Shown piece by piece: positions 1 through 8,688 of a DNA stretch of 64,000 nt. The position numbers were made by a program, and so were the translations under genes. Origin of the DNA: Streptomyces catenulae (lineage in GTDB: Bacteria > Actinomycetota > Actinomycetes > Streptomycetales > Streptomycetaceae); the NCBI RefSeq assembly GCF_000718015.1, contig NZ_JODY01000007.1:199844-263843 (forward strand). The letters run 5' to 3'. The stretch's first letter is position 1; each line of letters starts with the position of its first letter. The notes beneath the pieces are model-generated. The model saw nothing but the letters and a program-made list of their open reading frames with translations, was not told where the DNA came from and made no database searches.

Positions 1-1
1 G

Positions 2-685
2 TTCCCCGTCGGGCAGCGGCTGCGGGTGCTCGACGCCGGGACGGGTGACGGTGTGCAGGCGCTGCGGCTGGCGCGCGCCGGGCACCATGTCACCGCACTG
101 GAGCAGGACCCGGGCGCCCTGGAGGGCGTCCGCGCGGCGCTGGCGGCCGAGCCGGACGGCATCCGGGAGCGGGTGCGGCTGGTCGAGGGCGACGGCCGGG
201 ACACCGGTGCGCACTTCCTGCCGGGCTCGTTCGACGTGGTGCTCTGTCACGGGCTGCTCAGCGGCGCCCGGGACCCGGACGCGCATCTGGCGGGCCTCGC
301 GCGGGTGCTGGCCCCCGGTGGTCTGCTCTCCCTCGTCGTCCGCAACACCGGCGCCGCCGCGATGCGGCCCGGGCTCGCCGGGGACTGGCACGGCGTGCTC
401 GCCGCGTTCGAGGCGCCGGACGGTGAGCGGGGCGCGGGTCGGTCCGGTCTGGACGCGCTGACCGCGTCGCTGGCCGGGATCGGTGCGCCGCTCCAGGAGT
501 GGTACGGCGTCGGCGTCTTCACGGACGCCTCGGCCGACGCGGCGCCGCAGGTGCCCGCCCAGGGCGGGGCGGACGGTGCGCGGCGGCGGGAGCTGCTGCT
601 GAGCGCCGAGGAGCGGGCCGGGCGGACCGATCCGTACCGTACGGTCGCCGGGCTGCTGCATCTGTGCGGCGTGCGGGGCGGCTGA
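2..685 (+). CDS. SAM-dependent methyltransferase, 5' end outside window
   Basis: C-terminal 227 residues of a class I SAM-dependent methyltransferase. The frame is open from base 2 and reads straight into the SAM-binding loop LDAGTGDGVQAL, so the real start lies upstream of the window. After motif I come an acidic residue at the end of strand 2 (ALEQDPG), the motif II region (GDGRDTGAHFLPGSFDVVLCHG) split around strand 4, and a motif III-like LAPGGLLSLVVRN, which is the normal order for the fold. The substrate cannot be told from sequence. It converges on the small gene at 764-976 and shares a hairpin terminator with it. Family sure, function not. Confidence 0.85.
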   Translation, partial: FPVGQRLRVLDAGTGDGVQALRLARAGHHVTALEQDPGALEGVRAALAAEPDGIRERVRLVEGDGRDTGAHFLPGSFDVVLCHGLLSGARDPDAHLAGLARVLAPGGLLSLVVRNTGAAAMRPGLAGDWHGVLAAFEAPDGERGAGRSGLDALTASLAGIGAPLQEWYGVGVFTDASADAAPQVPAQGGADGARRRELLLSAEERAGRTDPYRTVAGLLHLCGVRGG

Positions 686-705
686 CGCCCCCGGTAAGTA
701 CGTCA

Positions 706-745
706 CGAGGCCCGCGGCCCCCGGTGGAGGGGGCCGCGGGCCTCG
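706..745. terminator. bidirectional terminator between convergent genes
   Basis: Perfect 17-bp GC-rich inverted repeat (706-722 with 729-745) and a 6-nt loop, placed between the 3' ends of two convergent genes. It lacks a long T run, as is common for Streptomyces terminators. Confidence 0.8.
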
Positions 746-763
746 TCGGGTGCGGGGCGGCAC

Positions 764-976
764 TCAGTCGTCGTCGGCGTGGAGGCTCATCGGGCCCGCG
801 TAGATCTCGGTGCCGTCCTCGAAGAGGCGGACCTGGTCGACGCCGCCGTCGCGCAGCGCCCGCCACTCCTCGCCGATCCAGGATTCGGCGTCCCCCTGGG
901 TCGTGAATTCCTCCGGCTGCACCGACGGCGCCGTCTCCGTACCGTCCGCCGTCTCGAACCGCCACGTCCACGCCAT
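764..976 (-). CDS. small conserved-looking acidic protein, 70 aa
   Basis: A 70-residue protein beginning MAWTWRFE and ending SLHADDD. The ATG at 976 is chosen because AGGAGG lies 7 nt upstream; the longer reading back to 1165 has no such site and adds Pro/Arg-rich sequence. The protein is acidic and rich in Trp, with a compact alpha/beta look (GDAESWIGEEWRALRDGG, then VDQVRLFEDGTEIYAGPM) and no signal peptide or membrane segment. I do not recognise a named domain. It is transcribed toward the methyltransferase and away from the cobalamin genes, so it is probably monocistronic. Confidence 0.75.
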   Translation of the reverse strand: MAWTWRFETADGTETAPSVQPEEFTTQGDAESWIGEEWRALRDGGVDQVRLFEDGTEIYAGPMSLHADDD

Positions 977-1152
977 GTCCGCCTCCTGGGTGCCTGGGTG
1001 CGGCGGGAGGTGCCGGGGCCCCGTCCGCCGTGCCGTGATGTGCTGCTGAGCGTGTTGTCCTGCTGGTCGTGCGTGGTGCCGGTCAGAGCCTATCGGCCGT
1101 GTCGAGAGGTCCCCGGCGCGCTGTGGGGCCGGGCCCGGGGGAAAATCGCCGG

Positions 1153-2499
1153 GTGGAACTGACACTGCTCGGCACCGGAGCCCCTCAGGGGCTGCCGCGC
1201 CCCGGCTGCCCGTGCGCGGCCTGCGCCACCGCCGTCGGCGACGAGGCGCGGGCGGCGACCGCGCTGCTCATCGACGGCGCGCTGCTCATCGATCTCACCC
1301 CCGGCCCGGCGTTCGCCGCCGCCCGCGCGGGGCAGTCGCTGGCGGGGGTGCGGCAGGTGCTGCTGTCGCATCCGCACGACGGTCCGGCGCTGGAGGTCCC
1401 GGCGGGGCTGCCGCAGCCGGGCCGGGTCGCGGACGGGCGGGAGCTGGCGCTGCTGGACGGGCACCGGGTGCGGGCCATCGCGGTGGACATCCCCGGTACC
1501 GGCTACGAGATCGGCGGCGGGGGCGGTGAGCGGCTGCTGTACCTGCCGCCGGGCGCCGCGCCCGCGGGGCCGGTCAACGGCGCGGCGGCGGGCGGCGGCT
1601 ACGAGGCGATGGGCGGCACCGGTCCGTACGACCTGGTGCTGCTGGACGTCGTCGGGCGGCCGGACGCGCTGGCGCGGCTGCGGGCGAGCGGTGCGGTGGA
1701 CGCGGCGACCGATGTGATCGCCGTCCATCTCGACCACGCGGTGCCGCCCGGCCCCGAGCTGCACCGCAGGCTGGCGGCGGCGGGGGCGCGGGCGGTGCCG
1801 GACGGGACGACGCTGGTGGCCGGGGAGTTCCCGGTCGGGGCGCCGCCGGAGCTGCCGCGGCGGACGCTGGTGCTGGGCGGGGCGCGCAGCGGCAAGTCGG
1901 CGGAGGCGGAGCGGCGGCTGGCGGCCTTCCCGGACGTGCTCTACGTCGCGACCGGCGGCACCCGGGAGGGCGACACGGAGTGGGCGCACCGGGTGGCGCT
2001 CCACCGCGAGCGGCGGCCCCCGGGCTGGCGTACCGCCGAGACCTGTGACCTGGTGCCGCTGCTGACGGGTGAGGAGCGGGACGCCGGGGGCGGGCCGCTG
2101 CTCGGTCCGGCGCGGGAGCCGGGGGCCGGGCGGCGGGCCGGGCCGGGCGGCGACGACGCGGCCGACCGGGTCTTCGACGCGTCGCCGCTGCTGATCGACT
2201 GTCTGTCGCTGTGGCTGACGCAGGTCATGGACGAGGTCGGGGCGTGGGACGACGCGGCGTGGGAGGCCGGGGGGCGGCGGGCGCTGCGGGAGCGGACGGA
2301 CGCGCTGGTGGCGGCCGTCCGGGCGACGCGCAGGCAGGTGGTGGCGGTGAGCAACGAGGTCGGGTCCGGGGTGGTGCCGGCGACCCCGGCCGGGCGGCGG
2401 TTCCGGGACGAACTGGGGCGGCTGAACGCGGCGTTCGGCGCCGAGTGCGAGCAGGTGCTGCTGGTCGTCGCCGGGCAGCCGCTTGCGCTGCGTGGATGA
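1153..2499 (+). CDS. cobU: CobU-type cobinamide kinase/guanylyltransferase fused to an MBL-like domain
   Basis: 448 residues. The C-terminal part (from about residue 238) is the bifunctional adenosylcobinamide kinase/adenosylcobinamide-phosphate guanylyltransferase: P-loop GGARSGKS, a YVATGGTREGD segment, LLIDCLSLWLTQ and the family end VSNEVGSGVVPATPAGR. It phosphorylates adenosylcobinamide and then adds GMP to prepare the nucleotide loop. The N-terminal part (about residues 1-235) looks like a PhnP-type metallo-beta-lactamase domain (LTLLGTGAPQGLP, then CPCAAC), but the HxHxDH metal site reads HPHDGP, so I infer it does not bind metal normally. GTG 1153 gives VELTLLGTG; the longer reading from 1069 adds unrelated Arg/Gly-rich residues. 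cobT and cobS follow. Confidence 0.9.
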   Translation: MELTLLGTGAPQGLPRPGCPCAACATAVGDEARAATALLIDGALLIDLTPGPAFAAARAGQSLAGVRQVLLSHPHDGPALEVPAGLPQPGRVADGRELALLDGHRVRAIAVDIPGTGYEIGGGGGERLLYLPPGAAPAGPVNGAAAGGGYEAMGGTGPYDLVLLDVVGRPDALARLRASGAVDAATDVIAVHLDHAVPPGPELHRRLAAAGARAVPDGTTLVAGEFPVGAPPELPRRTLVLGGARSGKSAEAERRLAAFPDVLYVATGGTREGDTEWAHRVALHRERRPPGWRTAETCDLVPLLTGEERDAGGGPLLGPAREPGAGRRAGPGGDDAADRVFDASPLLIDCLSLWLTQVMDEVGAWDDAAWEAGGRRALRERTDALVAAVRATRRQVVAVSNEVGSGVVPATPAGRRFRDELGRLNAAFGAECEQVLLVVAGQPLALRG

Positions 2500-2561
2500 C
2501 ACGGGGCCGGTGGGGCACGTGTCCGCTTGCCCGGCGGCCCGGCGGCGGGTGCTCTTGAACG

Positions 2562-3371
2562 GTGACCGATTCCGAGCTGACGGAGCCGACCGGACGGACC
2601 GGGCCGGGTCCCGCCGCCCCCGTCGGGGCCTGCCACCGGGGCACGCCGCGGGCCCACGCGCGTACCGCGGGGGCTGAGGTGCGGCAGGCGCCGCGGGATC
2701 CCGGGGCGGTCGATCCGCCCGGGGTGCGGGCGGCGGGGCGGCGCGGGCGGTGCGTGGACGCGGCGGTGCGGGCATATGTGGCGCGGCACCCGGAGGCGAC
2801 GGTGGTGGCGCTCGGCGAGGGGCTGGGCACCGGCTACTGGCGGTTGGACAACGGGCGGTTGCACTGGCTGTCGGTGCTGTCGCCGGAGACCGCGGCGGTG
2901 CGGCGGATGCTGCTGCCGGACGGGGCGCGGCGCCGCACGCTGGTGCGTCCGGCGGACGGCACCGGCTGGCTGGACGCGGTCGGGGAGCCGTCCCGCGGGG
3001 TGATCGTGACGGCGCCGGGGCTGCTGATGCGGCAGCCGCCCGGGGAGGTGCGGGCGCTGCTGGCGGCGTGCGCGGAGCGGCTGCCCGGCGGGGCGCTGGT
3101 CTTCGACGCGCTGCCGCGGCGGGCGGCGGCGGTGGCCCGCCGCTGTCCGGCACCGGCCGCCGGGCCGCTGCCGGGCCCGGTGCGCTGGTGCCTGGAGCGC
3201 GGCCAGCTGGCGGCGCTCGCCGCGGTCCATCCGGCCATCGCCTCGGTACGTGAACTGCCGCTGCCGGTCGGCCGGTTGGCGCTGCCGGGGGCCGCGGGCG
3301 GGTACGGGCAGCGGTTCCCGGTGCTGCGTTCGTGGGCGCCGGTGGTGTGCGAGGTGCGGTTCGCGCGGTAG
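2562..3371 (+). CDS. SAM methyltransferase-like protein (leucine carboxyl methyltransferase type)
   Basis: 269 residues, GTG start. The pattern VVALGEGLGTGYWRLDNG followed by WLSVLSPETAAVRRMLLP matches the layout of leucine carboxyl/polyketide O-methyltransferase-like proteins, where the usual text is GAGLDTR...RLDNG...VDLPE..RRxLLP. Here the Asp and Arg of GLDTR and the Asp of VDLP are changed, which may weaken SAM binding. Strand 4/motif III is present (GGALVFDALPRR). The first 50 residues are Pro/Gly/Arg-rich and probably disordered. It sits between cobU and cobT, but nothing in the sequence shows a role in cobalamin synthesis. Confidence 0.65.
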   Translation: MTDSELTEPTGRTGPGPAAPVGACHRGTPRAHARTAGAEVRQAPRDPGAVDPPGVRAAGRRGRCVDAAVRAYVARHPEATVVALGEGLGTGYWRLDNGRLHWLSVLSPETAAVRRMLLPDGARRRTLVRPADGTGWLDAVGEPSRGVIVTAPGLLMRQPPGEVRALLAACAERLPGGALVFDALPRRAAAVARRCPAPAAGPLPGPVRWCLERGQLAALAAVHPAIASVRELPLPVGRLALPGAAGGYGQRFPVLRSWAPVVCEVRFAR

Positions 3372-3538
3372 GGCGGGGGCGCGCCTCCGGGGCGGGGCGG
3401 GCCGTCCGGGGTCCGCGTACGCGGTCGGGCCGTGGCCGTGGCACCGCTCCGGCCTGCGGTGGGGGTGGTGGCGGCGGGTGGTGTGCCGCCGGTGGTACGG
3501 GGTGCGCTCCGGGCGCGTCGGCGGGGCGCGGTTGCCGG

Positions 3539-3544
3539 TAATCT
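3539..3544 (+). promoter_or_regulatory. -10 box of a likely leaderless promoter for cobT
   Basis: TAATCT lies 7 nt before the cobT ATG at 3552, with TTGCCGG just upstream and no ribosome binding site. The spacing would start transcription at or next to the start codon. Confidence 0.5.
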
Positions 3545-3551
3545 GCGCCCA

Positions 3552-4598
3552 ATGAGCGCCCTGAATCTCGATGACTTCGCCCACCTGATCGAGCGCCCCG
3601 ACGGCGGCGCGCGCCGTGACGCCGAGGAGCGGCGGGCGCGGCTGGCCCTGCCGCCCGGTGCGCTGGGCCGCCTGGACGAGCTGGGCGAGTGGCTGGCCGC
3701 CGCCCAGCGGCAGGTGCCGGTGCGGCCGTTGGAGCGCGCCCGGGTGCTGCTCTTCGCCGGTGACCACGGGGTGGCCGATCTGGACGTCTCCGGACGTCCG
3801 GCCAAGGGCACGAAGGACCTCGTACGGGCCGCGCTGGACGGCAGCAGCCCGGCGGCGGTGCTGGCCCGCGGCGCCGGGGCCGGGCTGCGGGTGGTCGACA
3901 TGGCGGTGGACTGCGACCCCGAGGAGCTGCCCGCCGAGGTCACCCGGCACCGGGTGCGGCGCGGTTCGGGGCGGATCGACATCGAGGACGCGCTGACCGC
4001 CGAGGAGGCCGAGGCGGCGTTCCGCACCGGGATGGCGGTCGCCGACGAGGAGGCCGACGCCGGGACGGACCTGGTGGTGCTGGGCGATCTGAGCGTCGGT
4101 GGGACGACCGCGGCGTCGACGTTGATCGCCGCGCTCTGCGGGACCGACGCGTCGGTGGTGACCGGGCGTGGTGGCGCCGGGATCGACGATCTGGCGTGGA
4201 TGCGCAAGTGCGCGGCGATCCGCGACGCGCTGCGCCGGGCCCGTCCGGTCCTCGGCGACCAGCTGGCGCTGCTGGCCACGTCCGGGGGCGCCGATCTGGC
4301 GGCGATCACCGGGTTCCTGCTGCAGAGCGCGGTGCGCCGGACGCCGGTGATTCTCGACGGTGTGGTGTCGGCGGCGTGTGCGCTGGTGGCGCAGCGGGTG
4401 GCGTTCCGCGCGCCCGACTGGTGGCTGGCCGGGCAGCTCAGCGGCGAACCGGCGCAGGCGAAGGCGCTGGACCGGATCGCGCTCAACCCGCTGCTCGACC
4501 ACGGCGTCACAGCCGGCGAGGGAACGGGCGCCCTGTTGGCGTTGCCGCTGGTCCGGGCGGCCGCCGACCTGGCGGCGCAGCTCCCGGTCCGCGACTGA
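3552..4598 (+). CDS. cobT: nicotinate-nucleotide-dimethylbenzimidazole phosphoribosyltransferase
   Basis: 348 residues, the usual CobT length. CobT transfers phosphoribose from nicotinate mononucleotide to 5,6-dimethylbenzimidazole, giving alpha-ribazole phosphate for the lower ligand of cobalamin. Family signatures seen are LLFAGDHGVAD near residue 67, GxGGTTAAST-like VGGTTAASTL, the VTGRGGAGIDD loop, and the C-terminal GEGTGALLALPL, which contains the catalytic Glu region. ATG 3552 is preferred because the protein then begins MSALNLDDFAHLIERP and because TAATCT sits 7 nt upstream, which suggests a leaderless mRNA. It lies between cobU and cobS and is read in the same direction. Confidence 0.95.
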   Translation: MSALNLDDFAHLIERPDGGARRDAEERRARLALPPGALGRLDELGEWLAAAQRQVPVRPLERARVLLFAGDHGVADLDVSGRPAKGTKDLVRAALDGSSPAAVLARGAGAGLRVVDMAVDCDPEELPAEVTRHRVRRGSGRIDIEDALTAEEAEAAFRTGMAVADEEADAGTDLVVLGDLSVGGTTAASTLIAALCGTDASVVTGRGGAGIDDLAWMRKCAAIRDALRRARPVLGDQLALLATSGGADLAAITGFLLQSAVRRTPVILDGVVSAACALVAQRVAFRAPDWWLAGQLSGEPAQAKALDRIALNPLLDHGVTAGEGTGALLALPLVRAAADLAAQLPVRD

Positions 4599-4783
4599 CC
4601 GCGGGCGCCCGGACCTCTCCCGCGAGGGCCGTCACCGCGTCGATTCGCCCGTCCGCGCCCCGGTGAAATCCCGGCGGTCGCCGGTCGGCCGGGCCATGCT
4701 CGGGGCGGTGCGGCCGCACGGTGGCCTCCGGACGGGAGAGGCGGTACGGGCGCGCCGCGCCGTGAGCAGCAGGGGAGCAACCG

Positions 4784-5503
4784 ATGAGCGAGCCGGTCCG
4801 GGCCGGTGTGGTGCGCCGTGCCGTGGCGGCCGAGTGGGGTCCGCTGTGGCGGGCCGTGCGGGGGCCGTTGGCGGCGCGCGGGCTGCGGGCGATCCCGCTG
4901 ACGCTGGCGTCGGTGACGCTGACGCTGGTGCTCCAGATCGTGCAGAACCAGCCGTGGGGGCAGGGCCCGGTGCAGGCGGCCGGGGCGCCGACGGCCGGGG
5001 CGCCGCTCTGGCTGGCGCTGCTGCGTACCCCGCTGTCGCTCTTCGTCCCGGCGCTCGACCTGCCGGTGTGGGGCGCGTTGGCGCAGGTCCTGGTGGTGTT
5101 CGGGATCGCGGAGGTGACGCTGGGCCGGTGGCGGACGCTGGCGATGGCGTACACCGCGACGCTCGCCGGGACGCTCTACGCGCGGCTGGGCATCCGGCTC
5201 GGTCCGGGCACGCCGGTGGGGCTGCCGCCCGGGGACGCCTGGGTGGTGGACACCGGGCCGTCGGCCGCGGTGGTGGGCCTGGCGGTGTTCGTGTGCTGGC
5301 GGCTGCGGGCGCGGGTGACATGTGCGCTGGTGGTGGCGGCGATGGTCGGCGAGGTGGTGTTCGTCAAGAACAACCTGGCGGGCAAGGAGCACATCGCGGC
5401 CGTCGCGGCGACGCTGCTGGTCTGTCTGGGCTGGGAGGTGGCGGCGCGGCGGCGCCGGACGGCCGGGGCGCCCGGTGCCGGTGCGGCGGAGCGGTTGCGG
5501 TGA
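4784..5503 (+). CDS. rhomboid-like integral membrane protein
   Basis: 239 residues with about six hydrophobic segments (roughly residues 30-52, 72-90, 98-118, 125-142, 165-185 and 188-230). The segment DTGPSAAVVGLAVF places a Ser at the start of one helix and KEHIAAVAATLL places a His in the last helix, the arrangement of the Ser-His dyad in rhomboid intramembrane proteases. The short GxSx motif and low overall match make this a rhomboid-like assignment, not a proven protease. GGGGAG lies 6 nt before ATG 4784. It sits between cobT and cobS; a role in cobalamin synthesis is not indicated. Confidence 0.65.
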   Translation: MSEPVRAGVVRRAVAAEWGPLWRAVRGPLAARGLRAIPLTLASVTLTLVLQIVQNQPWGQGPVQAAGAPTAGAPLWLALLRTPLSLFVPALDLPVWGALAQVLVVFGIAEVTLGRWRTLAMAYTATLAGTLYARLGIRLGPGTPVGLPPGDAWVVDTGPSAAVVGLAVFVCWRLRARVTCALVVAAMVGEVVFVKNNLAGKEHIAAVAATLLVCLGWEVAARRRRTAGAPGAGAAERLR

Positions 5504-5535
5504 GGGCGGCGCGCCGGGCGCCCCGGCCGCCGGGT

Positions 5536-5541
5536 TAGCCT
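5536..5541 (+). promoter_or_regulatory. -10 box of a likely leaderless promoter for cobS
   Basis: TAGCCT ends 6 nt before ATG 5548 and no Shine-Dalgarno sequence lies between them, the spacing expected of a leaderless transcript. Confidence 0.4.
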
Positions 5542-5547
5542 GCCGCG

Positions 5548-6381
5548 ATGACCGATGCGCCCGATTCCGCCGCCCCCTCCCCCGCACCGACGCCGCCGGG
5601 CGGCCGGGCCGGTGCCGGGGACGCGCTGCGGTTCGCCTTCGGGACGCTGACCGTGTTGCCGGTGCGGGTGCGCCGCTGGGACCGGGCGGCGGCGCGCGGC
5701 GGGATGCTCTGCGCCCCGCTGGCCGGGCTGGTCGTCGGGGCGGTGGCGGCGGCGGTCGGTACGGCGCTGCTCGCGCTGGGCGGCTCCCCGTTGCTCGCCG
5801 CGACCGGCTCCGCCGCGGTGCCCGCCGCGCTCACCCGCGGTCTCCATCTGGACGGCCTCGCGGACACCGCCGACGGTCTGGGCAGCGCCCGGCCGCCCGA
5901 GGACGCGCTGCGCATCATGAAGCAGTCCGACATCGGCCCGTTCGGTGTGATCACCCTGCTGTTCGCGCTGGTGGCGCAGGTGGCGGCGCTGTCCGGGCTG
6001 TACGCCGACGGCTGGGTCCGCGGCGCGGTGGCCGCCGTGGTCTCGGCGACCGTGGCGCGCTGTGCGCTGACCCTCGCCTGCCGCCGGGGGGTGCCCGCCG
6101 CGCGGCCCGAGGGGCTGGGCGCCGCGGTCGCCGGGGCGGTGCCGCGCGGTGCGGCGGCCGGGTGCGCGGCGCTGGTCTGCGCGGCGGCTGCCGGGCTGGG
6201 CGCGATCGGCGGGCCGTCCGGTGCGGTGCACACCGCGGTGGCGGTGGCGCTGGCGGTGGCCGTCGCCGAGGGGTTGCTGCGCCACTGCCGTCGGCGGTTC
6301 GGCGGGGTGACGGGCGATGTGTTCGGGGCGCTCGCGGAGGCGGCGGCGCTCACCGCGCTGGTGGTTCTGGCGCTGGGCTGA
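5548..6381 (+). CDS. cobS: adenosylcobinamide-GDP ribazoletransferase (cobalamin synthase)
   Basis: 277 residues. CobS is the integral membrane enzyme that joins adenosylcobinamide-GDP (the CobU product) to alpha-ribazole (from the CobT product) and releases GMP. Diagnostic sequences are GLHLDGLADTADGLGS, with the Asp residues that bind Mg, and MKQSDIGPFGV, followed by four or five hydrophobic segments in the second half. The first 30 residues are Pro/Ala-rich and are probably outside the conserved domain. With cobU and cobT it completes the nucleotide loop assembly set. An ATG start with TAGCCT 6 nt upstream suggests it has its own promoter. Confidence 0.95.
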   Translation: MTDAPDSAAPSPAPTPPGGRAGAGDALRFAFGTLTVLPVRVRRWDRAAARGGMLCAPLAGLVVGAVAAAVGTALLALGGSPLLAATGSAAVPAALTRGLHLDGLADTADGLGSARPPEDALRIMKQSDIGPFGVITLLFALVAQVAALSGLYADGWVRGAVAAVVSATVARCALTLACRRGVPAARPEGLGAAVAGAVPRGAAAGCAALVCAAAAGLGAIGGPSGAVHTAVAVALAVAVAEGLLRHCRRRFGGVTGDVFGALAEAAALTALVVLALG

Positions 6382-6762
6382 CCCGCCGCACGGAGGGGCG
6401 GCCCGCCGGTCCGTGGCGTCCGCGGTCCGCCGCGCGAGGGCCGGGAGGACGCCCTCCGGGGGCGCCGTTCAGGGCCGTTGGTGCCGCCACGCCGGGCGGC
6501 GTCACTGTGGCGCCGCTCTCATTCCGTGTGCGGAACAAGCCGTTCGCCCGCTTTGCACCGGCACCCCGTACCGGCCGGAAATCCCTCAACTCCCCTGCCA
6601 CAACAGGGTCGTTGGGTCGCACGGGCATCTGCCGTACGGGCGGTGGGGATCGGCCCTCCGCCGTCGCTCCCCGTTCCGTGCGGGCGCCCCGAGCGTAGGC
6701 TCGGCCGCACGCCGCTCCCTGAGCGCGAACGGATTCCCGGACGGAACAGGACTTTCATCACC
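6382..6762. other. 381-base intergenic region, no gene seen
   Basis: Between cobS and pepA. It is GC-rich, with short hairpins and open frames only on the shadow strands, none with a ribosome binding site. It presumably holds the cobS terminator and the pepA promoter, but I could not pick out a convincing -35/-10 pair. Confidence 0.5.
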
Positions 6763-8310
6763 GTGACTGCACTGACCCTCAGTACTTCTTCCGCCGCAAC
6801 GGCGCGCGCGGATGCCGTCGTCGTGGGCGTGGCCAAGGGCGCCAAGGGCCCTGTGCCCGCCACCGGCGCCGAAGCCGTGGACGAGGCGTTCGGCGGCAAG
6901 CTCGCCGCCGTCCTGGAGACTCTCGGCGCGACGGGTGCCGAGGGCGAGGTGACCAAGCTGCCCGCCGCCGACGGCCTCAAGGCGCCGGTCGTGCTGGCGG
7001 TCGGCCTCGGCGCCGCTCCGGCCAAGGGCGAGACGTACGACAACGAGACGCTGCGCCGCGCCGCGGGCAGCGCCGCCCGCGCGCTGAACGGCACGAAGAA
7101 GGCGGCCTTCGCGCTGCCGCTGGAGGACGCCGAGGCGGCCGCCGCGGTCTCCGAGGGCGCGCTGTTCGGCGCGTACGCCTTCACCGCGTTCCGCAGCGAC
7201 GCCGCCCCGGCCAAGGGCAAGAAGGGCGCGAAGGGCGGCAACGGCTCCTCGGACCCGCTCGCGGAGGTCACCCTGGTCGGCGGCAAGCCGCGGGACAAGG
7301 AGTTCAAGGCGGCGACCGAGCGTGCCCAGGTGCTGGCGGCGGAGCTCCACCGCGCCCGCGACCTGGTCAACACCCCGTCCAACGCGCTGAACCCGAAGAC
7401 CTTCGCCGCCGAGGCGCAGGCCGCGGCCAAGGAGTTCGGCCTCAAGGTCGAGGTGCTGGACGAGAAGGCGCTGAAGAAGGGCGGCTTCGGCGGTCTGCTC
7501 GGCGTCGGCCAGGGCTCGGACGCCCCGCCGCGTCTGGTGCGCATCGCGCACACCCACCCCAAGGCGGAGAAGACGCTCGCGCTGGTCGGCAAGGGCATCA
7601 CGTACGACTCGGGCGGCATCTCGCTGAAGCCGGCCGGGCACAACGAGACGATGAAGTGCGACATGGCCGGTGCCGCCGCGGTGTTCGCCACCGTCGTCGC
7701 CGCCGCGCGCCTGGGCCTGGCGGTGAACGTCACCGGCTGGCTGGCGCTCGCCGAGAACATGCCGTCGGGCAACGCCACCCGCCCCGGTGACGTGCTGACG
7801 ATGTACAGCGGCAAGACGGTCGAGGTGCTCAACACCGACGCCGAGGGCCGCCTGGTGCTCGCCGACGCGCTGACCCGCGCGTCGGAGGAGGAGCCGGACG
7901 CCATCGTCGACGTCGCGACGCTGACCGGCGCGATGATGCTGGCGCTGGGCAACCGCACCTTCGGGATCATGGCCAACGACGACGCCTTCCGCACCACGGT
8001 CCACGAGATCTCGGAGGAGGTCGGCGAGCAGTCCTGGCCGATGCCGATGCCCGCCGAGCTGCGCAAGGGCATGGACTCCCCGGTGGCGGACATCGCCAAC
8101 ATGGGCGAGCGGATGGGCGGCGGCCTGGTCGCCGGTCTGTTCCTGAAGGAGTTCGTCGGCGAGGGCATCACCTGGGCCCACCTCGACATCGCGGGCCCGG
8201 CGTTCCACGAGAGCGCGCCGTACGGCTACACGCACAAGGGCGGCACCGGCTCCTCGGTCCGCACCCTGCTGCGGCTGGCCGAGCGCACCGCCTCGGGCGA
8301 CCTGGGCTGA
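6763..8310 (+). CDS. pepA: leucyl aminopeptidase, M17 family
   Basis: 515 residues. M17 aminopeptidases are cytosolic, hexameric, two-metal enzymes that remove N-terminal residues from peptides. The catalytic C-terminal domain has the metal-binding Lys/Asp segment GKGITYDSGGISLKP near residues 275-289, the signature NTDAEGRL at about 357-364, and DVATLTGAMMLALGNR. The N-terminal 180 residues form the usual variable domain, with a Lys/Gly-rich insertion (PAKGKKGAKGGNG) near residue 148. GTG 6763 is chosen because it follows ACAGGA and gives MTALTLSTSS; the open frame continues 95 codons upstream in non-conserved sequence. A 13-bp hairpin terminator follows it. Confidence 0.95.
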   Translation: MTALTLSTSSAATARADAVVVGVAKGAKGPVPATGAEAVDEAFGGKLAAVLETLGATGAEGEVTKLPAADGLKAPVVLAVGLGAAPAKGETYDNETLRRAAGSAARALNGTKKAAFALPLEDAEAAAAVSEGALFGAYAFTAFRSDAAPAKGKKGAKGGNGSSDPLAEVTLVGGKPRDKEFKAATERAQVLAAELHRARDLVNTPSNALNPKTFAAEAQAAAKEFGLKVEVLDEKALKKGGFGGLLGVGQGSDAPPRLVRIAHTHPKAEKTLALVGKGITYDSGGISLKPAGHNETMKCDMAGAAAVFATVVAAARLGLAVNVTGWLALAENMPSGNATRPGDVLTMYSGKTVEVLNTDAEGRLVLADALTRASEEEPDAIVDVATLTGAMMLALGNRTFGIMANDDAFRTTVHEISEEVGEQSWPMPMPAELRKGMDSPVADIANMGERMGGGLVAGLFLKEFVGEGITWAHLDIAGPAFHESAPYGYTHKGGTGSSVRTLLRLAERTASGDLG

Positions 8311-8688
8311 GTCCGCCCGCTCCGCGCGCCGACGGCCCCGGGCCTCACCGTCCGGGGCCGTCGGTGTGCCGCGGGTGACCGCACTCCGGGCGCCCCTCGG
8401 GGACGGCGTTCGCCCTCGACGAAATCCGCAGGCCGTCCCGCCGCCCTCCCCAGGTGGTGCTTCGCGCCACGACGCCGCCGCCTACGCCCGGGTAACCCGT
8501 GTGCGACGGCGGATGTGCCGCCGCCAGGCCCGGCCCGCCGTCCCAGCTTCACCGAACAAGTGCGAAGATGGGTTCTCGGCAGGACAGGGCCCCCCTTACC
8601 CAGGGCCGACGTGAAGAGCGGCCGAACCACAGCCGCCGACCGGTCATCGGAGACCGGTTCCGGCGTACCCATGCATGGAGGACGTGAC
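8311..8688. other. 378-base intergenic region with terminator and presumed lpdA promoter
   Basis: Starts with the pepA terminator hairpin (8329-8364). The rest contains no convincing gene. The last 100 bases are less GC-biased and presumably hold the promoter of the lpdA-E2 genes, but the elements are not clear to me. Confidence 0.5.
8329..8364 (+). terminator. terminator after pepA
   Basis: Perfect 13-bp stem (8329-8341 with 8352-8364) with a 10-nt loop, 19 bases after the pepA stop codon. No T run follows. Confidence 0.75.

Noticed and set aside
1090..5587. Very long open frames on the minus strand (820, 853 and 917 aa)
   Set aside because: They are shadows of the cobalamin genes on the plus strand; their translations are Arg/Pro/Ala-rich without domains.
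2562..6381. Cobalamin riboswitch within the cob genes
   Set aside because: I looked for a B12-box-like sequence before cobT and cobS and found none; short gaps and leaderless starts leave little room.
8329..8364. Riboswitch in the lpdA leader
   Set aside because: The only strong structure is a simple hairpin right after pepA and is explained as its terminator; no conserved riboswitch core was seen.
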